Below, in pieces: positions 52,355-61,376 of a stretch of 64,000 bases of DNA. The first letter of the stretch is position 1. The number at the start of each line of letters is the position of its first letter. The position numbers were made by a program, and so were the translations under genes. The notes beneath the pieces are model-generated. The model saw nothing but the letters and a program-made list of their open reading frames with translations. It was not told the origin of the DNA and did not search any database. Origin of the DNA: Microbacterium oxydans (lineage in GTDB: Bacteria; Actinomycetota; Actinomycetes; Actinomycetales; Microbacteriaceae); contig NZ_JYIW01000022.1 of the NCBI RefSeq assembly GCF_000956525.1, positions 153,696-217,695 of the forward strand. The letters are read 5' to 3'.

Positions 52355-53779
52355 ATGACCGATCTCCTCGACCGCGCCCGCGAACTTGACGCCGCCGACC
52401 CGCTGCACGCGCACCTGGATGCCTTCGTCGACGCGCCCGGCGTCAGCGCCTACCTCGACGGGAACTCGCTCGGGCGTCCGCTGCGAGACATCCCCGAGAA
52501 GATCGCGCAGTTCGTGCGCGAGGACTGGGGCACCAGGCTCATCCGTTCCTGGGACGAGCAGTGGATGGCACTGCCCATGGAGCTCGGCGACCGCATCGGC
52601 GCGCTCGCCCTCGGCGCCGCCCCCGGACAGACCGTCGTCGCCGACTCGACGAGCGTGCTCATCTACAAGCTGCTGCGCGCGGCCCTTCGACAGGCTCAGG
52701 GACCCAGTGGTGCGGCTCAGGGGAGCAGGGGGGCGGCCCTTCGACAGGCTCAGGGACCCAGTGGGGCGGCTCAGGGGACCAGTGGGACGGGTCAGGGGAG
52801 CAGGGGGGCGGCCCTTCGACAGGCTCAGGGACCCAGTGGGGCGGCTCAGGGACCCAGTGGCGCGGTTCAGGGGACCAGCGGGGCGGCTCAGGGGACCAGC
52901 GGTGAGACGCGGCGCGACGAGATCGTGATGGAGGCGGGCAACTTCCCGACCGACCGCTTCCTGGTCGCCGGAGTCGCCGCCGAGACCGGCATGACGGTCC
53001 GCTGGATCGAGCCCGATCCGGTGCACGGCGTCACGGTCGCCGACGTGCAGGCCGTGGTCTCCGATCGCACCGCCCTCGTCTCGCTGAGCCACGTCGACTA
53101 CCGCTCCGGCGCCCTGGCCGACATGCCGGCGATCACGGATGCCGTGCACGCCGCCGGCGCGCTCATGATGTGGGACCTCTGCCACTCGGTCGGCGTCGTG
53201 CCGATGCAGCTGGACGCCTGGGGTGTCGACCTCGCCGTCGGGTGCACGTACAAATACCTGAACGGCGGTCCTGGCTCGCCCGCGTTCGCGTACCTCCGCC
53301 GTGGCCTGCAGGGAGTGCTCCAGCAGCCGATCCACGGGTGGTGGAGTGCGTCCGACATCTTCGCGATGGGGCCGGAGTACGTGCCGTCCGACGACATCCG
53401 ACAGCTGCTGAGCGGCACGCCGCCGGTCACCTCGATGCTCGCGATGCAGGGCATGCTCGATCTGATCGAGGACGCGTCGATCGGTGCGGTGCGTGCCAAA
53501 TCGATCGCGCTGACGGACTTCGCCGTGCAGGCGTACGACGAGGTGCTCGCCCCGCTCGGCGTGCGGCTGCTGAGTCCCCGAGACGCCGCGGTGCGCGGCG
53601 GTCACGTCACGATCGGGCACCCCGACTTCCGTGCCGTGGCCGCACGGCTGTGGGACGACGGCATCATCCCCGACTTCCGGTTCCCCGACGGCATCCGTCT
53701 CGGACTGTCGCCGCTGAGCACCTCATTCGCGGAGACCGCCGTCGGGGTGCTGGCGATCCGCGACGCGCTGCGGGCATGA
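52355..53779 (+). CDS. kynU: Kynureninase
   Basis: A 474-residue PLP enzyme that converts kynurenine to anthranilate and alanine. Family segments are YLDGNSLGRPL, VVADSTSVLIYKLL, EAGNFPTDRFLVAG, LVSLSHVDYRSGALADM, the PLP-binding Lys300 in GCTYKYLNGGPGSPAF, and HGWWSASDIFAMG. Bacterial kynureninases have about 400-416 residues; here residues 111-184 are an additional 74-codon TTCGAC repeat array in the loop before EIVMEAGNFPTDRF. Without it the length is normal. Starts one base after the amidohydrolase and overlaps the regulator by ATGA. Confidence 0.95.
   Translation: MTDLLDRARELDAADPLHAHLDAFVDAPGVSAYLDGNSLGRPLRDIPEKIAQFVREDWGTRLIRSWDEQWMALPMELGDRIGALALGAAPGQTVVADSTSVLIYKLLRAALRQAQGPSGAAQGSRGAALRQAQGPSGAAQGTSGTGQGSRGAALRQAQGPSGAAQGPSGAVQGTSGAAQGTSGETRRDEIVMEAGNFPTDRFLVAGVAAETGMTVRWIEPDPVHGVTVADVQAVVSDRTALVSLSHVDYRSGALADMPAITDAVHAAGALMMWDLCHSVGVVPMQLDAWGVDLAVGCTYKYLNGGPGSPAFAYLRRGLQGVLQQPIHGWWSASDIFAMGPEYVPSDDIRQLLSGTPPVTSMLAMQGMLDLIEDASIGAVRAKSIALTDFAVQAYDEVLAPLGVRLLSPRDAAVRGGHVTIGHPDFRAVAARLWDDGIIPDFRFPDGIRLGLSPLSTSFAETAVGVLAIRDALRA
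52685..52906 (+). repeat. TTCGAC-type repeat array inside kynureninase
   Basis: The protein reads ALRQAQGPSGA (11-codon unit) interspersed with 7-codon units (AQGSRGA, AQGTSGT, GQGSRGA, AQGPSGA, VQGTSGA, AQGTSGE). Three 33-nt and six 21-nt units, no stop codons. The insert lies between conserved strands of the PLP domain in a surface loop. Confidence 0.92.
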
Positions 53780-54615
53780 CGACCGATCCGCGCGGGGCGG
53801 ATGCGGTGCTCGACGACATCGATGCCCGCCCCGGCAGCACGGCGTCGCTGCTGCGCACGGTGGTCGGGCTGTTCCTGCGTCCGCTCGGCGGCTGGATCTC
53901 GACCGCCGATCTGGTGACGCTGTCGGAGGATCTCGGCATCCCGACCGCGCAGGCCCGAACCGGGATCACGCGCCTGAAGCAGAAGGGGCTGCTGCTCGCC
54001 GAACGCGACGGCGTCGCCGGGTACCGACTCAACCCGGCGGCCGCACGGATGCTGGAACGCGGCGACCGTCGCATCTTCGAGATGCGCGAGATGCACGACG
54101 ACGACCCGTGGTGCCTGGTGTCGTTCTCGATCCCGGAGAGCGCCCGCAGCGTTCGTCATCGGCTGCGCACACGACTGCAGTGGATCGGCGCCGGCATCGT
54201 GTCGCCGGCGCTCTGGATCTGCCCTGGGCACCTGCAGGACGAGGTCGCCCAGATCGTCGACGAGCTCGACGCCCGCGCCTGGGTCACGCTGTTCCAGGCC
54301 TCGACGCCGCAGACCGCGTTGCCGCTGGTCGACGCTGCGGCGACGTGGTGGGACCTCGATGCGCTGCGGGCCGAGCACCGGGCGTTCCAGGAGTCGCTCG
54401 CCACCCTGCCGGCCGAGCCCTTCGCCGCCTACGTGCAGCTGATCGACAGCTGGCGCGTGCTGCCGTACGTCGACCCGGGCCTGCCGCCCACGATGCTGCC
54501 TGCCGACTGGCCTGGACGACGAAGCTTCGACGAGTTCGCACGCCTGTCCGCCGCGCTCGAGGGTCCGGCGCTCGCGCACGTGCGGGCGGTGGCCGTCACT
54601 CCGCGCCGGGCCTGA
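53776..54615 (+). CDS. PaaX-like transcriptional regulator of the kynurenine operon
   Basis: A 279-residue PaaX-family regulator. The N-terminal winged helix is ASLLRTVVGLFLRPLGGWISTADLVTLSEDLGIPTAQARTGITRLKQKGLLLAERDGVAGYRLNP, the central part WCLVSFSIPESARSVRHRLRTRLQWIGAGIVSPALWICPGH is the PaaX core, and the C-terminal domain follows. PaaX represses phenylacetate catabolism with phenylacetyl-CoA as inducer; here it likely senses a tryptophan-kynurenine intermediate or an anthranilate derivative. ATGA overlap with kynU. Tail overlaps the convergent LacI gene by 20 bp. Confidence 0.85.
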   Translation: MTTDPRGADAVLDDIDARPGSTASLLRTVVGLFLRPLGGWISTADLVTLSEDLGIPTAQARTGITRLKQKGLLLAERDGVAGYRLNPAAARMLERGDRRIFEMREMHDDDPWCLVSFSIPESARSVRHRLRTRLQWIGAGIVSPALWICPGHLQDEVAQIVDELDARAWVTLFQASTPQTALPLVDAAATWWDLDALRAEHRAFQESLATLPAEPFAAYVQLIDSWRVLPYVDPGLPPTMLPADWPGRRSFDEFARLSAALEGPALAHVRAVAVTPRRA

Positions 54616-55606
54616 GCGGCGCCGTGGTCGCGCGCACCACGAGGCGCGTCGGCAGCGTCACGTGCATCTCCTCGACCGGCCGCCCTTCGAGCAGCTCGAA
54701 GACCATCTCGGCCGCGACCGCACCGAGCCGGCGCATCGGCTGCTGGATCGTGGTCAGCGGCAGTGCCCGCCGCGATGCCTCCGGGACGTCGTCGAAGCCG
54801 ATCACCGAGAGGTCGTCCGGCACCCGGAGACCGAGCTCATGCGCGACCTCGATCACCGCGATGGCCGACAGGTCGTTCGCAGCGAACACGGCGGTCGGGC
54901 GAGACGGACCGGCGAGCAGGATCCGCGCGGAATCCCTGGTGGTGCCGAGCTCGTAGCGTCCGGCACGGATCAGCTCCGGATCGACCGCGATGCCGGCATC
55001 CGCGAGTGCACGTCGATAGCCGGCGTCGCGCAGACCCGCCGAACGCAGATCGGGGCGACCGCCGAGGAAGCTGATCCGGCGGTGGCCGAGCTCGAGCAGA
55101 TGCCGGGTGGCCGTCAGCGCCCCGCCGAAGCTGTCGGACTCGACGGTCGGCAGATCGGCGCGGCCGGTGTGCGGGTCGATCGCGACCACGGGGATGTCGG
55201 CCGATGTGCCGACGACCGTCGGGGTGACCATGATGGCGGCGTCGATCAGGGTGCCGGAGAGGCGGCTCAACGACCGCCGCTCCCAGCCCTCGCCCGCGCG
55301 ATGCCGAGAGCCGCTGTAGGCGAGCAGGTCGAAGGCGGTGTCGTGCACGGTGGCGCCGACGCCCTTGAGGATCTCGGCGCTGAACGGCTCGAAATCGGCG
55401 AGCAGCACCCCGATCACACCGGTGCGACGGGCCCGCATGCTGCTCGCGACCAGGCTCGATTCGTACCCGAGACGCTGCACCACATCGAGGACGCGGGTGA
55501 CCGTGGCATCCGCGATCCCGTACCGGCCGTTGACCGCCTTCGAGACCGTCGACACCGAGACGCCCGCGGCCTTCGCGACGTCGTGGATCGTGGTTCTCCC
55601 GCTCAT
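54596..55606 (-). CDS. LacI-family sugar repressor
   Basis: A 336-residue LacI regulator. The DNA-binding domain is TIHDVAKAAGVSVSTVSKAVNGRYGIADATVTRVLDVVQRLGYES, the hinge and core are of the periplasmic-binding type, with VFAANDLSAIAVIEVAHELGLRVPDDLSVIGFDDVPEA as the dimer and ligand segment. Divergent from the sugar ABC operon and adjacent to a LacI-type palindrome, so it is the local regulator. The inducer is likely an oligosaccharide from the GH3 substrate. Confidence 0.93.
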   Translation of the reverse strand: MSGRTTIHDVAKAAGVSVSTVSKAVNGRYGIADATVTRVLDVVQRLGYESSLVASSMRARRTGVIGVLLADFEPFSAEILKGVGATVHDTAFDLLAYSGSRHRAGEGWERRSLSRLSGTLIDAAIMVTPTVVGTSADIPVVAIDPHTGRADLPTVESDSFGGALTATRHLLELGHRRISFLGGRPDLRSAGLRDAGYRRALADAGIAVDPELIRAGRYELGTTRDSARILLAGPSRPTAVFAANDLSAIAVIEVAHELGLRVPDDLSVIGFDDVPEASRRALPLTTIQQPMRRLGAVAAEMVFELLEGRPVEEMHVTLPTRLVVRATTAPLRPGAE

Positions 55607-55642
55607 GATTGCTCAGCGTAACCGCACGGAACCGGTGGATGG

Positions 55643-55667
55643 AAACTGTTTTCGAAAACGTTTGACG
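55643..55667. promoter_or_regulatory. LacI operator and -35 of the sugar operon
   Basis: GTTTTCGAAAAC (55648-55659) is a perfect 12-bp palindrome with partial AA/TT flanks, the form of LacI-family sites centred on CG. TTGACG (55662-55667) directly follows it and would be a -35 box; a CAGACT (55685-55690) 17 bp on is a weak -10. The operator thus overlaps the promoter. Confidence 0.75.
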
Positions 55668-55768
55668 AGCTTCCGGATCGACAGCAGACTGCATCCCGAA
55701 GCGGCTCGCCCCAGCCGCGGCGCCCGCATCGACGCGGAGCGCACCGTCTCGATGAGGAGAACGATCAC

Positions 55769-57058
55769 ATGAACAGCACACGGCGTTCCTTTGCCTCCGT
55801 GGCCGCGATCGCGGCCGTCGGAGCTCTCGCACTCAGTGGGTGCACGGCCAGTACTCCGGATGAAGGCGGAGACTCGGCGATGACGCTCTGGCACAACTCG
55901 ACCACCGGCCCTGGCGTGAAGTTCTGGGAGCAGACCGTCGCCGACTTCGAGAAGGCCAACCCCGGCGTCACGATCGACATCCAGTCGGTGCAGAACGAAG
56001 ACCTCGACGGCAAGCTCCAGACGGCGCTGAACTCCGGCGACGCCCCCGACATCTTCCTGCAGCGCGGCGGCGGCAAGATGGCGGCGATGGTGAAGGCCGG
56101 CCAGCTGAAGGACATCACGGATTCGATCGCCGGTGGTGCCGCCGAGGAGATCTCGGATGCCGCGTACTCCGCGAGCAGCCTCGACGGGAAGATCTACGCG
56201 ATGCCCGTCGCAGTGCTCCCCGGCGGTCTCTTCTACAGCCAGGACCTCTTCGACCAGGCCGGGATCACCGAGAACCCGACCACCATCGACGAGTTGGAGA
56301 CGGCGACCGAGGCGCTCAAGACCGCCGGCATCGACCCGATCGCGCTCGGCGCGAAGGATGCGTGGCCGGCGGCCCACTGGTACTACTGGTTCGCGCTGCG
56401 CGAGTGCAGCTCCGACACCCTCGCCAAGGCGGCGGACGAGATGAGCTTCGACGACGACTGCTGGGTGCGCGCCGGCGAGGATCTGCAGGACTTCGCGGCC
56501 ACCGAGCCGTTCAATGCCGGCTTCCTGACGACCACCGCCCAGCAGGGCGCAGCAAGCTCGGCCGGTCTCATCGCCAACCACCAGGCCGCGATGGAGCTCA
56601 TGGGCGCGTGGGACCCGGGTGTGATCGGCTCGCTGACCCCCGAGAAGAAGCCGCTCGCCGACCTCTCCTGGTTCCCGTTCCCCGAGGTCGAGGGCGGCGA
56701 GGGCGAGCCGGGATCGATGATGGGCGGCGTCGACGGCTACTCCTGCTCGGTGGATGCACCTGCAGCCTGCGTCGACTTCCTGAACTACCTCGGCACCTCC
56801 GACGTGCAGACCGCCTACTACAAGGCGTTCAACGCCCCTCCGGTCAACACGGTCGCCCAGGAGGGCGTGACCGAGCCGTACCTGCAGGACATCCTCACGG
56901 CCTACAACGCAGCCCCCTACGCCACCCAATGGCTCGACACGGTCTACGGCCAGAACGTCGGCAACGCGCTGAACGTCGCCGTGGTCACGATGCTCGCCGG
57001 CCAGGGAACGCCGGAGGACCTCGTCAAGGCCGTCCAGGATGCCGCAGCCAAGGCATAA
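55769..57058 (+). CDS. Sugar ABC transporter substrate-binding lipoprotein
   Basis: A 429-residue family 1 extracytoplasmic solute-binding protein. Signal peptide with lipobox LSGC (Cys25), then the mature start MTLWHNSTTGPGVKFWEQTVADFEKANPGVTIDIQSVQNEDLDGKLQTALNSGDAPDIFLQRGG. Cysteines about 210-300 (CSSDTL..., DDCW, SCSV, ACVD) may form disulfides outside the cell. It belongs to the CUT1 type for oligosaccharides. First gene of the operon, with the next gene starting inside its 3' end. Confidence 0.93.
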   Translation: MNSTRRSFASVAAIAAVGALALSGCTASTPDEGGDSAMTLWHNSTTGPGVKFWEQTVADFEKANPGVTIDIQSVQNEDLDGKLQTALNSGDAPDIFLQRGGGKMAAMVKAGQLKDITDSIAGGAAEEISDAAYSASSLDGKIYAMPVAVLPGGLFYSQDLFDQAGITENPTTIDELETATEALKTAGIDPIALGAKDAWPAAHWYYWFALRECSSDTLAKAADEMSFDDDCWVRAGEDLQDFAATEPFNAGFLTTTAQQGAASSAGLIANHQAAMELMGAWDPGVIGSLTPEKKPLADLSWFPFPEVEGGEGEPGSMMGGVDGYSCSVDAPAACVDFLNYLGTSDVQTAYYKAFNAPPVNTVAQEGVTEPYLQDILTAYNAAPYATQWLDTVYGQNVGNALNVAVVTMLAGQGTPEDLVKAVQDAAAKA

Positions 57059-57977
57059 GGCGGCCGCCCGGCTGGAAGTGATCCTTCTGGCCGGGCCCGC
57101 CCTCCTCGTCTTCCTCGCCTTCGTCATCTTCCCCGTGCTGATGGCCGCGTACTACGGCTTCTTCAGCTGGCAGGGATACGGTCCGCCGACGGACTTCGTC
57201 GGACTGAAGAACTACCTCACGATCCTGCAGGACCCGCTGTTCCACGACGCGCTGGCGCACAACGGCGTCATCCTGGTGCTCTCCCTCGTGCTCCAGGGCC
57301 CCGCGGCGATCCTGCTCGCCCTGCTGCTGAACCGGCGGATGCGGGGGCAGTCACTGATCCGCGTCCTGATCTTCATCCCCTACGTGATCTCCGAGGTCGT
57401 CGTCGGCACCGGGTGGAGCCTGATGCTGCAGACCAGCGGCGCCTTCAACGATCTGCTGCAGAACATCGGACTCGGCTTCCTGGCGAACGACTGGCTCTCC
57501 GACCCAGGCATCGCCATCTGGACCCTGATGGCGATCATCACCTGGAAGTACGTCGGGTTCGCCGTGATCCTCTTCCTCGCAGGGCTCCAGGGCATCCCGG
57601 AAGAGCTGCACGAAGCGGCGGCGATCGACGGAGCCTCATACTGGCAGATCCAGTGGCGCATCACCCTGCCGCTGCTCGCACCGACCGTGCGCATCTGGGC
57701 GTTCCTGTCGATCATCGGCTCGCTGCAGCTGTTCGATCTCGTCTACATCATCTGGGGGCAGTACATCGCCTCGACAGCCGGCACCTCCACGATGGCGACC
57801 TACATGGTCTCGGAGGGCCGCAATGCCGGCAACTTCGGCTACGGCAACGCGGTCGCAGTCGTGCTGTTCCTGATCTCGCTCGTGGTCGCCCTGATCTATC
57901 AGCGCGCGGTGCTGAAGCGCGACACCGATGGAGCCATCACCGGCACCCCTGCACGGAAGAAGAGGATCACGCGATGA
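57039..57977 (+). CDS. Sugar ABC permease, MalF-like
   Basis: A 312-residue CUT1 permease with six main transmembrane helices and the EAA loop ELHEAAAIDGASYWQIQWRITLPLLAP. The N-terminus VILLAGPALLVFLAFVIFPVLMAAYYGFFSWQG fits MalF-type small permeases. The ATG at 57039 overlaps the preceding gene by 20 nt and the next gene follows by ATGA, so the three are translated as one unit. Confidence 0.93.
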   Translation: MPQPRHKAAARLEVILLAGPALLVFLAFVIFPVLMAAYYGFFSWQGYGPPTDFVGLKNYLTILQDPLFHDALAHNGVILVLSLVLQGPAAILLALLLNRRMRGQSLIRVLIFIPYVISEVVVGTGWSLMLQTSGAFNDLLQNIGLGFLANDWLSDPGIAIWTLMAIITWKYVGFAVILFLAGLQGIPEELHEAAAIDGASYWQIQWRITLPLLAPTVRIWAFLSIIGSLQLFDLVYIIWGQYIASTAGTSTMATYMVSEGRNAGNFGYGNAVAVVLFLISLVVALIYQRAVLKRDTDGAITGTPARKKRITR

Positions 57978-58846
57978 CCGCCACCTCGTTGCTCGTCACG
58001 CAGCGGCCGGGTCGACCGGCCAAGGCGCGACTGCCCTGGGCCAACCCGACCGTGTACTTCGTCGCCCTGATCGTCGTCGGACTCATGCTCGCGCCGATCG
58101 CGTACATCATCATCGGCGGGTTCCGCACGAACTCGCAGATCACGACCGACCCCTCAGGGTTGCCGCAGCCGTGGGTGATCTCGAACTACCTCGACGTGAT
58201 CACCGGCGGCATCTTCTGGCGGCAGGTGCTGAACTCCACGATCGTCGCCCTCGCCACCACGATCGGTGTGGTCGCACTCGGGCTGATGGCGGCATACGTG
58301 CTCGCCCGCTACCGATTCGCGGGACGCGGAGTGCTCTACGCCTTCTTCGCCGCAGGCCTGATGTTCCCGCTGACGGTCGCGATCACGCCGCTGTACATCG
58401 TGGTCCGCAGCCTCGGGCTCATGAACTCGCTCGGCGGCGTCATCCTCCCTCAGATCGCGTTCGCCCTGCCGACGACGATCATCATCCTGGTCCCGTTCCT
58501 GCGGGCCATCCCCGACGAGATCCAGGAAGCGGCCTTCATCGACGGATGCAGCCGGATCGGCTTCTTCTGGCGGATGGTGCTCCCGCTGTCGCTGCCAGGG
58601 GTGATCACGACCGGCATCCTGGCGTTCATCGGCAGTTGGAACGGTTACCTGCTCCCCCTGTTCGTGCTCAACGACGCCTCGGCGTTCACGCTTCCGCTCG
58701 GGGTGCAGTCGTTCGCCTCGCAGTATTCGGTCGACACCGCGAAGGTCCTGGCGTTCACGTCGCTCTCGATGATCCCAGCACTGATCTTCTTCAGCCTCTT
58801 CGAGCGTCGCATCGTCGGCGGACTCACCGGCGCGGTCAAGGGCTGA
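57974..58846 (+). CDS. Sugar ABC permease, MalG-like
   Basis: A 290-residue CUT1 permease with six helices and the EAA loop EIQEAAFIDGCSRIGFFWRMVLPLSLPG. The N-terminus PTVYFVALIVVGLMLAPIAYIIIGGFRTNSQI is typical of MalG-type proteins. It pairs with the MalF-like gene. No ATPase gene follows; the transporter must use a shared multisugar ATPase (MsiK-like) encoded elsewhere, as usual in actinobacteria. Confidence 0.93.
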   Translation: MTATSLLVTQRPGRPAKARLPWANPTVYFVALIVVGLMLAPIAYIIIGGFRTNSQITTDPSGLPQPWVISNYLDVITGGIFWRQVLNSTIVALATTIGVVALGLMAAYVLARYRFAGRGVLYAFFAAGLMFPLTVAITPLYIVVRSLGLMNSLGGVILPQIAFALPTTIIILVPFLRAIPDEIQEAAFIDGCSRIGFFWRMVLPLSLPGVITTGILAFIGSWNGYLLPLFVLNDASAFTLPLGVQSFASQYSVDTAKVLAFTSLSMIPALIFFSLFERRIVGGLTGAVKG

Positions 58847-58848
58847 CC

Positions 58849-61203
58849 ATGTCCGTCGCATCCCCACAGAAAGAGACCACCGTGTCGCAGTCCCCGTCCC
58901 GCACCCGCTTCTCACCCCGCGTCGAGGCGCTCCTGGCGCAGATGACGCTCGAGGAGAAGCAGTCGCAGCTCGTCGGGTTCTGGGTCGATCAGGGCGACGA
59001 GGTGGTCGCGCCGATGTCCGGCGAGAAGCAGACGTCGACCCGGTACGACCAGGCGAGCGCCCACGGGATCGGGCACCTCACCCGGGTGTACGGCACGCGG
59101 CCCGTCGACCCCGTCGAGCGGGCGCGATGGCTGTGGGCGGAGCAGGCCCGCCTGCAACGCGAGACGCGTCTCGGCATCCCGGCGATCGTGCACGAGGAGT
59201 GCCTGACCGGGCTGGCGGCGTGGCAGGCAGCCACCTTCCCCACCCCGCTCGCGTGGGGCGCATCGTTCGACCCTGAGCTCGTGCACGAGATGGGCGTCGC
59301 GATCGGCTCCTCGATGCGCGCACTCGGCATCCACCAGGGCCTGGCGCCGGTGCTCGACGTGATCCGCGACCCGCGCTGGGGGCGCGTCGACGAGTGCATC
59401 GCCGAAGACCCCCTGGTGGTCGGGACGCTCGGCACGGCCTACGTCCGCGGCATGCAGTCGCAGGGCGTCCACGCCACCCTGAAGCACTTCGTCGGGTACT
59501 CGGCGTCACGAGCAGGGCGCAATCACGCACCGGTGCATGCGGGACGACGCGAGATCGAAGACATCCTGCTCCCGCCCTTCGAGATGGCGGTGCGTGAGGG
59601 CGGCGCCCGTAGCGTGATGAACTCGTACACCGACATCGACGGCGTGCCCGTCGGGGCCGATCCGCACTACCTCGACGAGGTGCTCCGCCAGCGCTGGGGA
59701 TTCGACGGCGTGGTGGTCTCGGACTACTTCGCGGTCGACTTCCTGCGCACCATGCACCGTGTCGCCGCCGACTCCGCACAGGCCGCGACGCTGGCGATCA
59801 GCGCCGGGATCGACGTCGAGCTGCCCTCCCCCGACGCGTACACGACGCTCGCCGGCCTCGTGCGCGACGGGGTGGTGTCCGCAGACATCCTCGACCGAGC
59901 CGTCGGGCGCGTGCTGACCGAGAAAGACGACCTGGGGCTGCTGGACGCCGACTTCTCCAGCCCGCCGGAGTCGATCGACCTCGATCCCGATGGACACCGT
60001 GCGATCGCCCGCCGTCTCGCCGAGGAATCGATCGTGCTCCTGAGCAACGACGGCGGTGTGCTCCCGCTCGACCCCGCAGGGGCGCAGCGCATCGCGGTGA
60101 TCGGCCCGAACGCGCACAGCTCGGAAGCCCTGATGGGCTGCTACTCGTTCGTGAACCACGTGCTCGCGCATCACCCGGAGGTTCCGGCGGCCATCGAACT
60201 CCCGACGGTGCTCGACGGGCTTCGCAGGGAGCTTCCCGCTGCAACCTTCACGCACAGCGTCGGCTGCGATGCGGAGGGCGACGACCGTCATGGATTCCCG
60301 GCTGCGGTCGCGGATGCCGCTGCGGCCGACCTGGCCATCGTCGTGGTCGGCGATCGTGCAGGCCTCTTCGGGCGAGGCACAGTCGGCGAAGGGAACGACG
60401 TCGACACCCTCGACCTGCCAGGTGTGCAGCGCGAACTCGTCGAGGCCGTGATCGCCACCGGCACACCCGTCGTCCTGGTCGCGATCACCGGGCGACCGTA
60501 CGCCCTCGACTGGGCGTTGCCGGAGCGTGCGACCCCGGGCGGCGCGACCGCCGGCATCGGGTCCGTGAACTCGCCGGCGGCGGTATCCGTGCCGCGACCG
60601 GCCGAGCGTTCACTCCCTGCGGCAGTGCTGCAGTCGTTCTTCCCCGGCGAGGAGGGCGGCCCCGCCATCGCCGCGGTGCTGACCGGTCTGGCCGCTCCGT
60701 CCGGACGGCTGCCCGTCTCGCTGCCGAGATCCGCCGGCGCGCAGCCGTACTCGTATCTGCATCCGATCCTCGGCGGACGCACCGACGTGACCAGTGTCGA
60801 CCCGACTCCCGTGCGGCCGTTCGGCTTCGGGCTCGGCTACACCTCGTTCGCGCACGCCGACCTGGAGGCGGACCCCTCCGTCGAGGCCGGCGCGACGTTC
60901 CGGGTCTCGGTCGTCGTGCGGAACACCGGCGCTCGCGAAGGGACAGACGTCGTGCAGCTCTACGCCAACGACGAGGTCGCGAGCGTTGCGCGACCGGTCG
61001 CCCAGCTGATCGGGTTCCGTCGCGTGGCGCTCGCGCCTGGTGCTGAGCAGCGAGTCGAGTTCGACATTCCGTCGGACTGCCTGGCGTTCACCGGAATCGA
61101 CGGCGTTCGTCGCGTGGAGCCGGGGCGGATCCGGCTGTGGGTCGGCGAGGCGTGCGACCACGAGGAGACCGTGACGACGATCGAGATCGTGCCGTCGGTC
61201 TGA
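58849..61203 (+). CDS. Glycoside hydrolase family 3 enzyme (beta-glucosidase/xylosidase)
   Basis: A 784-residue GH3 glycosidase. The N-terminal TIM-barrel has the catalytic nucleophile Asp292 in FDGVVVSDYFAVDF, with substrate residues in RDPRWGR, KHFVGYSAS...GRREI. A beta sandwich (IVLLSNDGGVLPLDP) and a C-terminal fibronectin III-like domain (FGLGYTSFAHADLEAD) follow. No signal peptide is seen, so it acts inside on imported oligosaccharides. A Pro/Ala/Gly-rich loop (PERATPGGATAGIG...) interrupts the sandwich after ALDWA. ATG at 58849; a GTG at 58882 is an alternative. It starts two nucleotides after the MalG stop. Confidence 0.92.
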   Translation: MSVASPQKETTVSQSPSRTRFSPRVEALLAQMTLEEKQSQLVGFWVDQGDEVVAPMSGEKQTSTRYDQASAHGIGHLTRVYGTRPVDPVERARWLWAEQARLQRETRLGIPAIVHEECLTGLAAWQAATFPTPLAWGASFDPELVHEMGVAIGSSMRALGIHQGLAPVLDVIRDPRWGRVDECIAEDPLVVGTLGTAYVRGMQSQGVHATLKHFVGYSASRAGRNHAPVHAGRREIEDILLPPFEMAVREGGARSVMNSYTDIDGVPVGADPHYLDEVLRQRWGFDGVVVSDYFAVDFLRTMHRVAADSAQAATLAISAGIDVELPSPDAYTTLAGLVRDGVVSADILDRAVGRVLTEKDDLGLLDADFSSPPESIDLDPDGHRAIARRLAEESIVLLSNDGGVLPLDPAGAQRIAVIGPNAHSSEALMGCYSFVNHVLAHHPEVPAAIELPTVLDGLRRELPAATFTHSVGCDAEGDDRHGFPAAVADAAAADLAIVVVGDRAGLFGRGTVGEGNDVDTLDLPGVQRELVEAVIATGTPVVLVAITGRPYALDWALPERATPGGATAGIGSVNSPAAVSVPRPAERSLPAAVLQSFFPGEEGGPAIAAVLTGLAAPSGRLPVSLPRSAGAQPYSYLHPILGGRTDVTSVDPTPVRPFGFGLGYTSFAHADLEADPSVEAGATFRVSVVVRNTGAREGTDVVQLYANDEVASVARPVAQLIGFRRVALAPGAEQRVEFDIPSDCLAFTGIDGVRRVEPGRIRLWVGEACDHEETVTTIEIVPSV

Positions 61204-61232
61204 CCCGGCCGGGGTGCCGGGGGTCGGGCGTT

Positions 61233-61312
61233 CACAATTCAGCAAGAGTGCGCCGCGAAGCGACCGATCCGGAGCGTTTCGGCCCGTTGTCGGACGTTCT
61301 TGCTGAATTGTG
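61233..61312. repeat. Second copy of the palindrome seen inside the amidohydrolase
   Basis: CACAATTCAGCAAGA (61233-61247) is exactly complementary to 61298-61312. The arms share AATTCAGCAAG with the in-gene copy at 51569-51640. It lies 30 bp after the GH3 stop and could act as a transcription end, without T-tract. Confidence 0.8.
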
Positions 61313-61376
61313 GACGTGCGGTGGCGGGTGCAGGCCCGTGTGGGGGCCCGCACCCGCAGGCGTCAGGCGTCAGGCG

